A stretch of DNA of 64,000 nucleotides, from contig JABCPU010000004.1 in NCBI GenBank assembly GCA_016800925.1, forward strand, positions 372,001-436,000, read 5' to 3'. This DNA comes from Suillus spraguei (taxonomy: Eukaryota; Basidiomycota; Agaricomycetes; Boletales; Suillaceae). Each line of letters starts with the position of its first letter. The first letter of the stretch is position 1. The position numbers and the translations under genes were made by a program. Below the pieces are notes generated by a model, which was given only the letters and a program-made list of their open reading frames with translations, ran no database searches and was not told the DNA's origin. Below, one piece after another: positions 36,676 to 47,253 of this stretch.

Positions 36676-39600
36676 CTAGTATGGCATTAGTAACCGCCTT
36701 TGCCTGGCCTCGTGTTCGATCTCATCCTCGGAACCATCCAGATCTTCGCTACCAGAACCGCTTTCATCTCCGCCAGTCATATATTCATCTACACCTTTCC
36801 TCATCCGAATACCCCTTTCTGCCATGATGTCCACGAATCCATCAAGCTCGCGAGCACTGAACACAGAACGCAGCCGTCCAAAAGCTACCATGTATAATTC
36901 TACATATGATGTTCAGCTTATGGCTTGATAGATGACACAATATACTTACCTTTGGTGAGTGGACATTCATTCACTGCTCTGTAAAGCAGTTTCTTCGCCC
37001 TTCGCAACTCACCGACTCGAATCTCAAATTCTAAAATGACGCGCCACAAAATAGCGCTTCCCGTCGTCCTGAAATAATGTCAACCAATGATAGCCGCGGC
37101 AGGACAATTGCACAAACCTCTCACTCTCCGCAGCCCCAGTAAGTCCACTCCTCGTCCGCTCGATCTCATTCTGCCATCGCCCTTTCTCCCACCCAGCCAC
37201 CCACACTTCTGTGATACGCCGTGAAATGCTCTTTTCCCTTGGACCTCCATCAGCCATGCTTTGTCCGAGTTGGGCTCGTACGCGACCCCAAATACCATGC
37301 CCCTTCTCAGCCTCTAGAAGCATTCCCAAGACTAGGCTATCGTCCGGGTAAGTGTCGACAGCAACCTGTAGTCGATCCCTCAGAACAGCCGGCGGAGTAG
37401 GACTTCGCAGCATGACGGAATGATTGTACAATAGTATAAGAGATGCTACCATCATGCTTTCCCTCGGACCAGAACTCTGATTAACGCTCGGCTGAGAGTC
37501 AAAGATCGCGAGTGCTCCATCTTGGGATGAGGAAGTAAGCAGTTCAATCAAGGCTCGCAGTTTTATCCAACCCTCCTGGTCCTTCCACTGCTCGTGAGCG
37601 CAGCTAATCGTGTCGTCGAGGCTGCGTTTTACACGAAGAATCATCATACCACCCACACCCTCAATATTAACTGAGCGCTGGATAACACGTAGTGCCGCAT
37701 TTTTGTCACCACTGAGCCATTCCATCTCAGCCCAATCCCACCATAACTGACCAACGAAAGGTTGGCTGGATGGGTGCTGAGAGGCTAGAAGTACCGTTTG
37801 ATAGACCTTACGGGCATCAACCACGTGCTCGCGCAAGCGCTCAAGCCGTGCATGGGTTGCCCAGTGAGGTAGGGAATCTCGTGCTGTCGACAAAAACGTG
37901 CGCGAGAGCTTCAGGGCACTGCAACACTGGCATAAGTGCCACTGACGCACATCAAGGAACGGGTCGTACCTTTTGATGTTAAGAACTGCCTCAAATGCTA
38001 ATGCGTAAATGTCCCACTCATAGTCCTCGCTACCGCACCTGAGCTGCTTGAAGACAGCTCGTACGAAATCATGGTCGATCCCTTGCAGATCAATAGCAGC
38101 CCACATGCGCCACTTCTCTTGGCCTATCCACTCCAATGGTCCGAGGGCATCGCGACTCCACTCTTTGATCGGACCGAATGCGCTAGAAAATTCTCGTTCT
38201 CTTCCTATGAGCGTGCCAGCATAGGAGTCAGCGATCAACTGCCGCTGTCCCGCTGTAGCAGGAAAAATCGAGTCCAACCGCGAGAAAGAACAGAGATGAG
38301 TGAATGACCATCGATCATCCCAAGATCCCTGCGACAGCGTTTCCGCAAGACCAGGAATATGCAAGCCTAGAACGGATAACCAAATTAGGCGGAAGATATT
38401 TTTAGCACCTTCCGTGCGGAGGGGTAAGAGTAGTGCTTTGATATCCGAAAGTAGAACTGTTGCATATGGATCAGACTTGCTCCTTGCGTCCACGGAGCGG
38501 GCGGGCACACGTGATGTGCGATCGGCGTGCGACTCTTCATAATGCCATTGAACATACGGATCTTTCGATTGGATATCGACATCCATCTGGGGAACCGCCT
38601 TCAGTGGGGAACCGGAGTTGTCAGGTCTGCCGGATGAGATCCAGTTACCCCAACCTTTCGCTCCAGGCTCGCCGGCACGTGGTACTTCGGACTCCCAAAA
38701 TTCTTCGAGAGATTCCACCTGCGATTCAAGGGGAAGTCCGTACAATGACTGGGGTACCTCGAACGTTCTATCACAAGTGTGAAAATAGCACGCAACTGGA
38801 GTGGGTTTCCACAGTACTCACAGTTCTGCTTGTGCCTGGAATAAGGCTGTAGTGCGTTCATAGTAGCCTGAAACAGACCGATAAGGAATATGGACAACGC
38901 GGCAGTAGTTCCATACCTGCTTGTTGGAATGCGACTGCAACTCGCCACACGACTCGCAGTTTATCAATTTCACAGCTTTCAGAGCTACCGAGCGCGCTTA
39001 AGACGCGCGTCGCATCCATGACTGACGTGTCAACTCCACCGGTAGTGGTACGAATGCGCCATTCAAGCCATTCCATCCAAATTTCAATTCCGCCAAGTTT
39101 CAGGGCTTCCTCCCACTCGGCCTTGGTTTTACTCTCATGCCAGACTTCCTCTCCTGCCCTCAGGTACTTCAGGAATAGAATGCGAGATGACCGGTTGTGC
39201 GGATGGGCAGCACGAGCACGGGTAAGAATAGCAAGTGTTATCTCTGCGCGAGCTTTGGTCGCGTTTTTCGAGGTGACGGGGATGTCCGACAATGAGTGTC
39301 TCACGAGTGACAACCATGTCTCGACTGAAGATGGATCAGCAGCCAATTGGTGTTCGAGATTCTTCAAAGATAACTGATGTGATGTGAGAATAGGTCCTGA
39401 CTCATCTCCTGAGCTGTCATCTGAAGCAGACGACTGAGAGTCAGAATCAACGTGTTCTTGCTGCCTGGTTACAGAACGATAATCCTCGGTAACTTTGTGG
39501 CCATGTTCGGAGGGCAGTCGCAAGAAACCGTCCACCTCTTCATATTTGTAACCATCCCCGGATCCAATAATGCGTCGAGACGGGGGTGCTGCCAATAACG

Positions 39601-40269
39601 TTGTCACGCTCGAGTCTGTCAGGGCGGGTTGCTAGAGACAAGGTCATTCATGGATATCTATTTGACGTAAGACTGCGGTACCTTATGCCTCCTTCCTATG
39701 GTTATCTCTATACCCTTACCTCTGCGATAGATAGCCCAGTCTCCATCAAGACCAAGAATACCTCTAGCACCTTGTACATCATTTAGACATCAACAGGGCA
39801 CCTGATGGATGACTTACGGTTTTACAATATGGTACTTGGAAATATTACCAGCGTGAATACCGCCATAGGTAACATTTAGTTGGTCACCTTTCCGATCAGA
39901 GACGAACACTGGGCGAGAATCCCATTGGCTTTCTTGGACATCACTCTGAGCGAGACGTCTGTCCTCCTCGGCCTTGATTTTTTCATCATCCGATATACTT
40001 ACTCCCTTCCATGTATATCCGTGTTGGCTGGGAAGCACCGGCTCAAGCTCGTGCTTTGCCGTCTTATGCTTCTTGTCTTTTCGAGACGTGTCTGCCAACT
40101 TCTTGCTAGCACGTCGGTTCTTATCCTTTTTAACAATTCCATCTTTCTCTCGAGCGTCTGTGGAGCTTTCATTTCGCGTCCGGTCCAGGGTATTCCTACT
40201 CGGTCCAGGGTCAAGGTCTGGGAACGAGGCAAATGAGGGTGGAAATGATGAAAATGAGGGCGTGGTCAT
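36676..40269 (-). CDS. NRDE2: NRDE-2 family nuclear RNA-silencing/RNA-surveillance factor
   Basis: NRDE-2 proteins are nuclear HAT-repeat proteins that bind the Mtr4 helicase and act in nuclear RNAi, RNA surveillance and splicing control. The start at 40269 gives MTTPSFSSFPPSFASFPDLD and then a Lys-rich stretch. The family signature FVSDRKGDQLNVTYGGIHAG is followed by NISKYHIVK. Later parts carry the HAT-like region: LEHQLAADPSSVETWLSLVR, TLAILTRARAAHPHNRSSR, WEEALKLGGIEIWMEWLEW and a long helical body containing AWEKWRM-like Trp patterns (for example EWIGQEKWRMWAAIDLQG). The last exon ends DEYMTGGDESGSGSEDLDG and a stop at 36676. Length is near 1,050 residues, normal for the family. Some exon borders are approximate. 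Confidence 0.88.
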
Positions 40270-40552
40270 TTCGAGTGGAGCTTAAGGTAGGAGCATCAAA
40301 CAATTCGGTCGTTGTAGCCGAGTCAGCTGGGTAGCTCGTGGTGCGCAAGGAACTGTGTTCTCGAATTCATCCAGGCCTGATCATCAACTTGATTTACATA
40401 TTAGATCCTTTAAGTAAGCTGTGCTTTCGGAAAATCCCGATACGAACCCGAAACCCCTCACCTCGTTACTCGGAAACCTATTTATTTCAAAGCTCGATTT
40501 CATTGCAAGCTGTCACTTTAGCCTCATTTTCTCGGTTCACTTCAACTTTGCA

Positions 40553-41372
40553 ATGCGTCCCCTCACAGAAGACGAGAGCAAGGCGGTTTTCACAAAACTT
40601 GCAAACTACATCGTACGCATAATTGCCTCCATCTTGATATCTTTTCTTTACTGACCCTATGAAAATAGGGAAAGAACCTCATCCATCTCATCGACCGCAA
40701 GGACGAGCCATATTGTTTCAGGCTGCATAAAGATAGGGTCTACTATGTCTCAGAGTCATCGATGCGCATGAGCATATCGGTCGCGCGGCAAAACTTCGTC
40801 AGCGTTGGCACTTGCTTCGGAAAATTCAGCAAAAGCGGCAAGTTCAAGTTGCATGTAACAGCGCTTGACCATATCGCACAATATGCAAAGTACAAGGTGC
40901 GCCCTATGAACCACCCTTATGATAACTATGTAATGCTTATTTACTCGACATTCAACAGGTTTGGATCAAACCAAACGGAGAGATGCCGTTCCTGTACGGC
41001 AATCATGTTGTGAAGGCACATCTCGGCCGGATAACAGAAGATACTCCTGAACATCAAGGGGTTGTGGTTTTTAGTATGAATGATGTACCACTAGTATGTA
41101 GTCTTTTCTGATGCCTTCGGCCTAGATTCACCATTTTTGTAGGGCTTTGGTGTCACAGCCCGGTCAACAGTAGACACCCGGAAACTAGATCCAACAGCCA
41201 TAATTGTCTTTCATCAAGCGTAGGTTTTATTCATCATCACGTTTGCTGCATCTTACGAAGTATCCTTTCCTAGTGATGTTGGTGAATACTTAAGAGACGA
41301 GGTAAGTTCATAAATGTTTTTGTTGAAAGTTCTTATTCGCTGACATTGTTGCGTTAGGAAACCTTGTTTTGA
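40553..41372 (+). CDS. NIP7: 60S ribosome subunit biogenesis protein NIP7
   Basis: A small nucleolar protein with a PUA domain that is needed for 27S pre-rRNA processing and 60S assembly. Six exons (40553-40612, 40669-40896, 40959-41093, 41143-41219, 41274-41301, 41358-41372) give exactly 180 residues, the standard length. It starts [20 protein letters not shown], contains [20 protein letters not shown] and [19 protein letters not shown], and the PUA part [20 protein letters not shown], ending [13 protein letters not shown]. The last exon is 15 nt. It is divergent from NRDE2, with 283 bp between start codons. Confidence 0.96.
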
Positions 41373-41658
41373 TAACCCCACTTTTCATTTCTTTCGTTCT
41401 TTTGGTATGGGAGGTTTATGGACCCACACATCTTAGATTACCCGTTCACATGTCAGTGGTTTTGTAGTGCTTGGCCACGCGTAGATCGCGTAGTACACCA
41501 TCCCTTTACTCTCGTAAAAGTATCGTAGTTTCACCTTACGGATGAAAGTTCTGTCTATTTATCGAGTTAGAAGGTATATGTACGGATATAATCCTGCATC
41601 TGTGTTGAGTGATAAATGTCCGTCACAAGACGTGAATTACACTGGAATCGTAGCAATA

Positions 41659-43301
41659 TCATGTGCCCAAAATGTTCCGGTAAATGTGCAATACCGTCTT
41701 GAGATCTAAGCTCGTTTCATCCTCGAGGCCTCTATCTGGATCATCGTAACAAACTGGGAAATACTCAACCGTTTCCAGATCCCCCTCCTCGCTGTCATAT
41801 GCTGAATATGATACTGAGGAGACGCTCTCGAAAGTATCATCATCACTGTTGTAGTCGGAGTCCTCTGACATTGAATCAATGCCGGTATTGTCTGCGCTTC
41901 GAAAGGATTCATGGCGAGCACAAGCGGCTACATAAGATGAGACATAATCCATGTCCCGCTTGCGTATGTGCCCTGCATTATGCTGCACGTGGACCCCTGA
42001 AAAACACCACTGCAGGGTCTCGTGGTGCTGCACAGAGCCCGGAGGAATGACGAAGTGGAGGCGTGGCCCTGTAGCTCTGAGTAGCGCCCAATCCAATAAC
42101 CTAATGGCTTGGAGTTGCGGAAAGCACTGAGATCTTCACGACACCTGTATGGCATTGGGATCGGGGGCGGAGGGGTGCCACGTCGCCCAAATATCCATCC
42201 ATCGCAAAGTCTTGTGCGACAAGGCATCCCCATGTATAGGTGAAGAACATCGGTCTAGAACCATCTGCACATTTTTCATGCCCAGAAGAGGTTCATAGGA
42301 GCCCACAGGTGGGAACAATGTAAGGTGTTCCAGGGCGGGGCAGCGGTCTAGAACTGACTGAACAGGTTCAATAGTGGAGGGGAGCAGTAATGGAAAGTGT
42401 CGTCAAGCGTTCACCGTGCACATCCAAAAAATTGAGGTACTGCGAGATGTGGGGTCGCCATTCATACATCGTGAAACGGCATAGGCTAGGCAGTTTCCAC
42501 TTGCGAGTGATTGTGTCAAAAAAGTCTAATTTTTGGCGGGGGGACCACATCACGGTAATCTGAAATTCCTGGAGGTGTTCGAGCGCAAGATATGTGACGT
42601 CACGGTAATCCTCGTCGTAGGTATTAAAAGACAAAGACAAGATGGTGAGACTTTTGCCCTGCGGAAGACATAGAAGAACATCCGCCAAACGCTCGTTTCC
42701 AACTTGAAGGTCGAGATGGACTAATTTCGAGAGGTTATACTGGCGCGTAGAACATATCAACAGGTCCCGGACATCCATACTTTGCGATAATCGCGTAGCA
42801 TTTGGGCTCATTCCCAAGATGCGTCGAAAGGCTTCATCGAACATCACAATGTACTGGGGCATCACATGGCAAGACACATTAATAGCCATGATCATCTCAC
42901 CGAGTCGCGTATTGGCCCGTAAAGTACTGGGAGTGCTGCGACTTGTCCGATGCGGCGAAGATGTATCTCCTGGTATAGCAGAGGGGTGCCCCGCCAAAAT
43001 TTGCAGACGAGAATTAAAGCTTTCTTGGTTCGTTGTGCCAGACACCAAGCAGACAAAGGTCCGCAAGCCAGGGATGCATCTAGAAAGACTGTGGGAGGGA
43101 GTGCAAATTCTAGTATATCCAGTAATATTTCTGGAGGTAGCTGCTTGAATGCTGGTGGCTTGCTAGCCTCTGAATCATTACTAGTAGCATCAGAGTGTTC
43201 TCCCTACAAGACAATCCTATCAATGGCTTGCTCCGACGAGTAGTGGGCGGTGACGACAGAGGCACCAAGAAGTGCTCTGCAAAGGAGCCGGACTGACTCA
43301 T
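41659..43301 (-). pseudogene. F-box/LRR-like protein gene, frame-broken
   Basis: Mushroom genomes carry many F-box-like proteins that are presumed SCF ubiquitin-ligase substrate receptors. Here ATG 43301 gives MSQSGSFAEHFL, and after an intron GEHSDATSNDSEASKPPAFK leads into the F-box QLPPEILLDILEFALPPTVF and KKALILVCKFWRGTPLLY. Leucine-rich segments follow (LSKLVHLDLQVGNERLADVL; LEHLTLFPPVGSYEPLLGMK). Two faults are visible: a frame change near 42385-42395, and an in-frame TGA at 42136-42138 between DPNAIQVS and RSQCFPQLQAIRLLDWALL. The frame change could be an assembly error or a missed intron; the TGA (perhaps from CGA) is harder to explain away. The tail is acidic (SEDSDYNSDDDTFESVS). Confidence 0.62.
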
Positions 43302-43656
43302 TTTAGAGGCACGATATAACACTGCAACCAATATACCCGACTCATGCCTCAGATCAGCTAAACTTTAAGAACGAGAAAAACATACAGGGTACTGAGCTAT
43401 GCGATGAAATAAATCACTGATCGTCAAACATACGGTATGAGATAAAGTTAGGATGGTTGTTTGGAGATGGAAGTGTAGTAACTAAAATTTTGACTTTCAC
43501 TGATGAGTGATGCTGAGCTAGGCTTGCCAGTAGTCAACCAGTTACCAGTAGTATTGTTTATGTGATCGCAATTTCACAAACCTCGATGTAATCACACGCA
43601 GGTGGTATGCACGTGGCAGGGTGTACAAACTGCACCAAGGTCGTTCTTCATATCCT

Positions 43657-43683
43657 CACCACCACCACCACCACCACCACCAC
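43657..43683. repeat. (CAC)9 microsatellite next to the Sec39 start codon
   Basis: Nine perfect CAC triplets end one base before the proposed ATG at 43685, so the start context reads CACCACCATGG. If translation ever began upstream, this tract would encode a homopolymer run. It is otherwise 5'-leader sequence. Confidence 0.9.
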
Positions 43684-43684
43684 C

Positions 43685-46600
43685 ATGGTCTCCACTGAGT
43701 CATCATATACTCGCTGGGAAGCTCTCAAAGACGAGGAATTACAGTTAGTGATGTCCAAGATACTCTTGCCCCAGTCAGCGATGACTTGTGGGTGGCAGCT
43801 GCCTGCGTCGACCGGTTCGTGAGCGACGAGGTAGTTCAACGTTCCCTTGTCGAGCTTGGAATCAATCGAACGAACGCGGCCGTACAGAGGTGCAAAGAAG
43901 TCCTTCTACCCTCTGGAAGTTCTGACGCTGTAAATGAGCCTAAAGAACTGCTTAGCGTGTACTTCACTGATACACCTGAAGATGCACAACTTTGTCACAT
44001 TCGGACTGTTCTACTTGCGCGCCTTGACAGACTGAACTCCTTCGCCGAGATATACAAGGAGCTTCTGGAAAAGAAAAGAGACGAAGGAAATAGTCCAGAG
44101 ATCGATGAAGAATGGGAAGATGACCCTTGGAAAGAGGAAGTGGAAGCTTCTATCATTGCTCACGCAGCAACTCCTGCTCAGTCTCCTATACCGCTGCAGG
44201 ACTTTTTGACGGAGGATATCTTGGATATGGCGTGCTTCTATGCATCGCAGGAGTGTTTCGACGCTGTACGAACTCTTCTAATGTACCACCACTCTTGTCT
44301 GTGGCCGTCCCGCTTTACCATTCTGGAAAGTATACCATGTCACTCTAACCCTTCCGACTACCGTAATTTTTTTCCAGCCTATGACGTGGCCACAGACAAA
44401 GAGCTCGCAAGTCCGTTACGCAGATGGCGAACGGAAGAAGATTGGGTGGAGTCGATGGAGGTTCAAGCGGTTCTTTCACAACTAAAGCTCTTAGCTGAAT
44501 TCGAAGCTCTGCATTCATCTTCAGCAAACGTTGCTTGCCGAGAAAGTCAATTGGCATCTGCACAGGAACTGACTAGTTGGTACCAGAAACGTGTCGACCA
44601 GGTCATATCATCGACAGGGATGCTAGACATAGCACTTTCCATTGTGCAGCATGCTGGCTCGTTAGGCATCCCAGATCTTGATGAGCTAGGAGAAGATCTG
44701 AGCTTGATGACCCGGCTGGTTTACGATATTCCCCAGGCCTGGGCTCAGGATGAAGATTGGACTTTAGCACGCTGGCGGAACATGGAACCGTCCCAAATCG
44801 TGGGTGCATATCTGGCACATTCAACAGCAGACACCGTAGCTAAGGATATCTTGCGGTTAATCATTCCCTATCTCTTCGTTTTGGAGTCGCGGTCGGAACG
44901 AGCTGGTCAGCCTGACCCAGATCTTCCTGACCGTCTTCTTCATAATTACATTCTTGGTGCACCATTGGATATCGTTGCGGCAATCATCGAAGCCTCCAAA
45001 CGAACATTACTTCCACCACAAAGGGTCATCAAGCATGATGAGGACGTTGCACGGCTTGCACTGGCTTGCCTTTACGGAAGCAATAGCCTCACGGAGTGGA
45101 TGACAATGAGCCGTATTTTTGAGTGTCTTCCCGCATGGGAAATTGGCCCAAGCTCCGAAGACGAAGCAGACGCTACAATCGGTTCTCTTGGAGAATTCGT
45201 GACGCCATCCACAGCGCACCCTCAGTGTGGCCCTACAGATCTACTTTCCTTCTTCAAGCCTCTTCCGGTCGCCTCGCTTTCGCGCGCGCTTGACATTCTT
45301 GACGTTCATCTTGAATCCGGAGAGATATTTGCGCGATGGAACGTTCCTGCACCGTTACGCTGGTTCCTTCAGAGCGCAGGCGACGTTACAGAACAGCGTG
45401 CTTGGGCCAACAGGATGGCTCGTCGTGCTGGTGCTGCCGCCGAGAAACTTGGGGAGATGGAGGACTGGGAATGGTTACTCGATGATATGTTGAAACTCTG
45501 TGGCAGGAATGAATCTGGTGTATCAAGCGCCTTTGGACTTTTGACGGAAGAAGAAGTGTCATCCATATTTTTCAGCGGGCTTCTGAGCTCTGGTCGTGAG
45601 TATACAAGCTTTTTTTCTTGCCTCTATGCTCAACCATTGATCAGGATTTGATATCGCCAAAGACCTTATTCATTCTAAGCACGGCAAGCTAACCCTTAAA
45701 GCATCTAAAATAGAAGATATCTGCCTTGTCGCGTCTCGCGAGTTTTATGATAATGCAAGCTCGGCTAATTACAAAGTTGGCGACATGAAGCTTGCCTATG
45801 ACTGGTGAGCCCTCATAATACCGGAGGATACGAGATGCTCATGCTTTATCTAGCTTGGACGTTCCTGCACCATCTCAGCAGTTAGAAAAAGAGCGAGATT
45901 TCATTGAAGCCACATCCCGCCTCTCTTCATTCAACATCATGTCTCGACCAGGCATTCTCATTTCGCCCATCGAGATACGACTCACCAAAGACCGCCTGTC
46001 CCTAATCTCCCGGGTCCTTTCGAGCAATGCAGGCGCCTATAAGCATACACAAGTGATGCTCGACCTCCTTCACAAACTCGGGTTCCGAGATGACGTCGTT
46101 GCGGAGGTGAAGACTCTCGCAATGATATCTGACGCTGCATTACAAGCGGAGGATTTCACGCGAGCGTTTGATACGAACCAAAAAATGATTGACGTAGTGT
46201 TCAAGCTTCGTTTGGCTATTATATCATCAGGGTCAGAGGACCTACGACTCCAGGAGGCTAGTGAAGTTTGCTGGCTCGCCTGTTTTCAGCTTGGGCGGCA
46301 TCCGGAATTCCCGGACGTCGAACAGAAGCTCACGCTTATGGGTCGTGCGCTGGAGTTGTGCCCGGCAGACAAATTGAATGATATTTTGATTCCTTGGCGG
46401 CGAATGGAACAAGAGGATTTGGAGGTGCGCAAGGAACGACTTACTGATCACTCTTCCCGTCCGAAACCTGCCGTTACAAAACCTGTATCTTCCCTGCAAT
46501 CACGCTTAAATAATCTCCACGTTCCCACAACTCCCCTTCTTAATGCCGAGGACGCTGCTGCCCTTGCTGGTCGAGCCTTCAGCCGCGTGGCATCTAATTT

Positions 46601-46772
46601 CCCCTTCAGAGTCGCTGGACGCGAGCATTCGGAGACTCGTGAGGGTCAGGCCAGGTCAGGAAGTCAAGATGAAAGCCACCGCAGGCCGGACGGTGAAGAT
46701 GTCTCCCAACAAGCAAGCCGAGTACTTCAACGAGGCATTGGGTGGCTGTTGGGGGCAGACGACGAGAGCTGA
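43685..46772 (+). CDS. SEC39: Sec39-domain protein (DSL1 tethering complex)
   Basis: Sec39 is a large helical subunit of the ER-resident DSL1 complex, which tethers COPI vesicles returning from the Golgi. The main exon (about 43.75-45.6 kb) carries DLWVAAACVDRFVSDEVVQR, LVELGINRTNAAVQRCKEVL, ILDMACFYASQECFDAVRTL and SEWLTMS-like helices (LTEWMTMSRIFECLPAWEI). Exons after 45.65 kb continue FDIAKDLIHSKHGKLTLKAS and end GIGWLLGADDES. The leader MVSTESSYTRWEALKDEELQ is in a different frame from the rest: a single missing base near 43746-43752 restores a conserved-looking DVQDTLAPVSDDLWV. For a housekeeping gene this is more likely an assembly error than loss. No membrane segment is seen; the protein is peripheral in relatives. 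Confidence 0.83.
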
Positions 46773-47253
46773 GCTAGTCGAACTCTTATATATATGCATA
46801 GGACTTTTGGACAGTCAGACTGTTTCTATATATCACATACACCTGCTTGCGAGAAAACATAGCTAACAATATACAGTACTCAAAGAGATATGCCCATTGA
46901 GAGATATGTATGGACTGGACTGAAAACCAGGAACAAATCAAAGGTATCAACAATGAACGCCAATGAGGGGAGGTGCCAGAAGGAATGTGGTAAGTTATTG
47001 ATAAGATTATAAAACGAATAGAACTATGCATGCCTAATTAGCGATGGGGGAGGAAAAACAAGAAGTTACACATAAGACAAGAGCTAGATGGATGGTATAA
47101 ATCCAGATATCAAAACGCACACGATCGACTGATTAGCAGTCATATTTGATGTGGCCAAAACAAGAAATAACGAGTGATGAATGCCATGATGGCGATCCAA
47201 CTTTCTTCCTAGATAAGTCAATGACACAACTGTGGTGAGTGTCAGACACCTGC
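46773..47253. other. Convergent intergenic region, nothing recognised
   Basis: About 480 bases between the convergent stop codons of Sec39 and the Ser-rich gene. No open frame or repeat worth reporting; it should contain both 3' untranslated regions. Confidence 0.5.

Noticed and set aside
43740..43775. Very short intron to explain the Sec39 frame change
   Set aside because: The only GT...AG pair gives a 31-nt intron and leads to a stop; one missing base restores a good frame instead.
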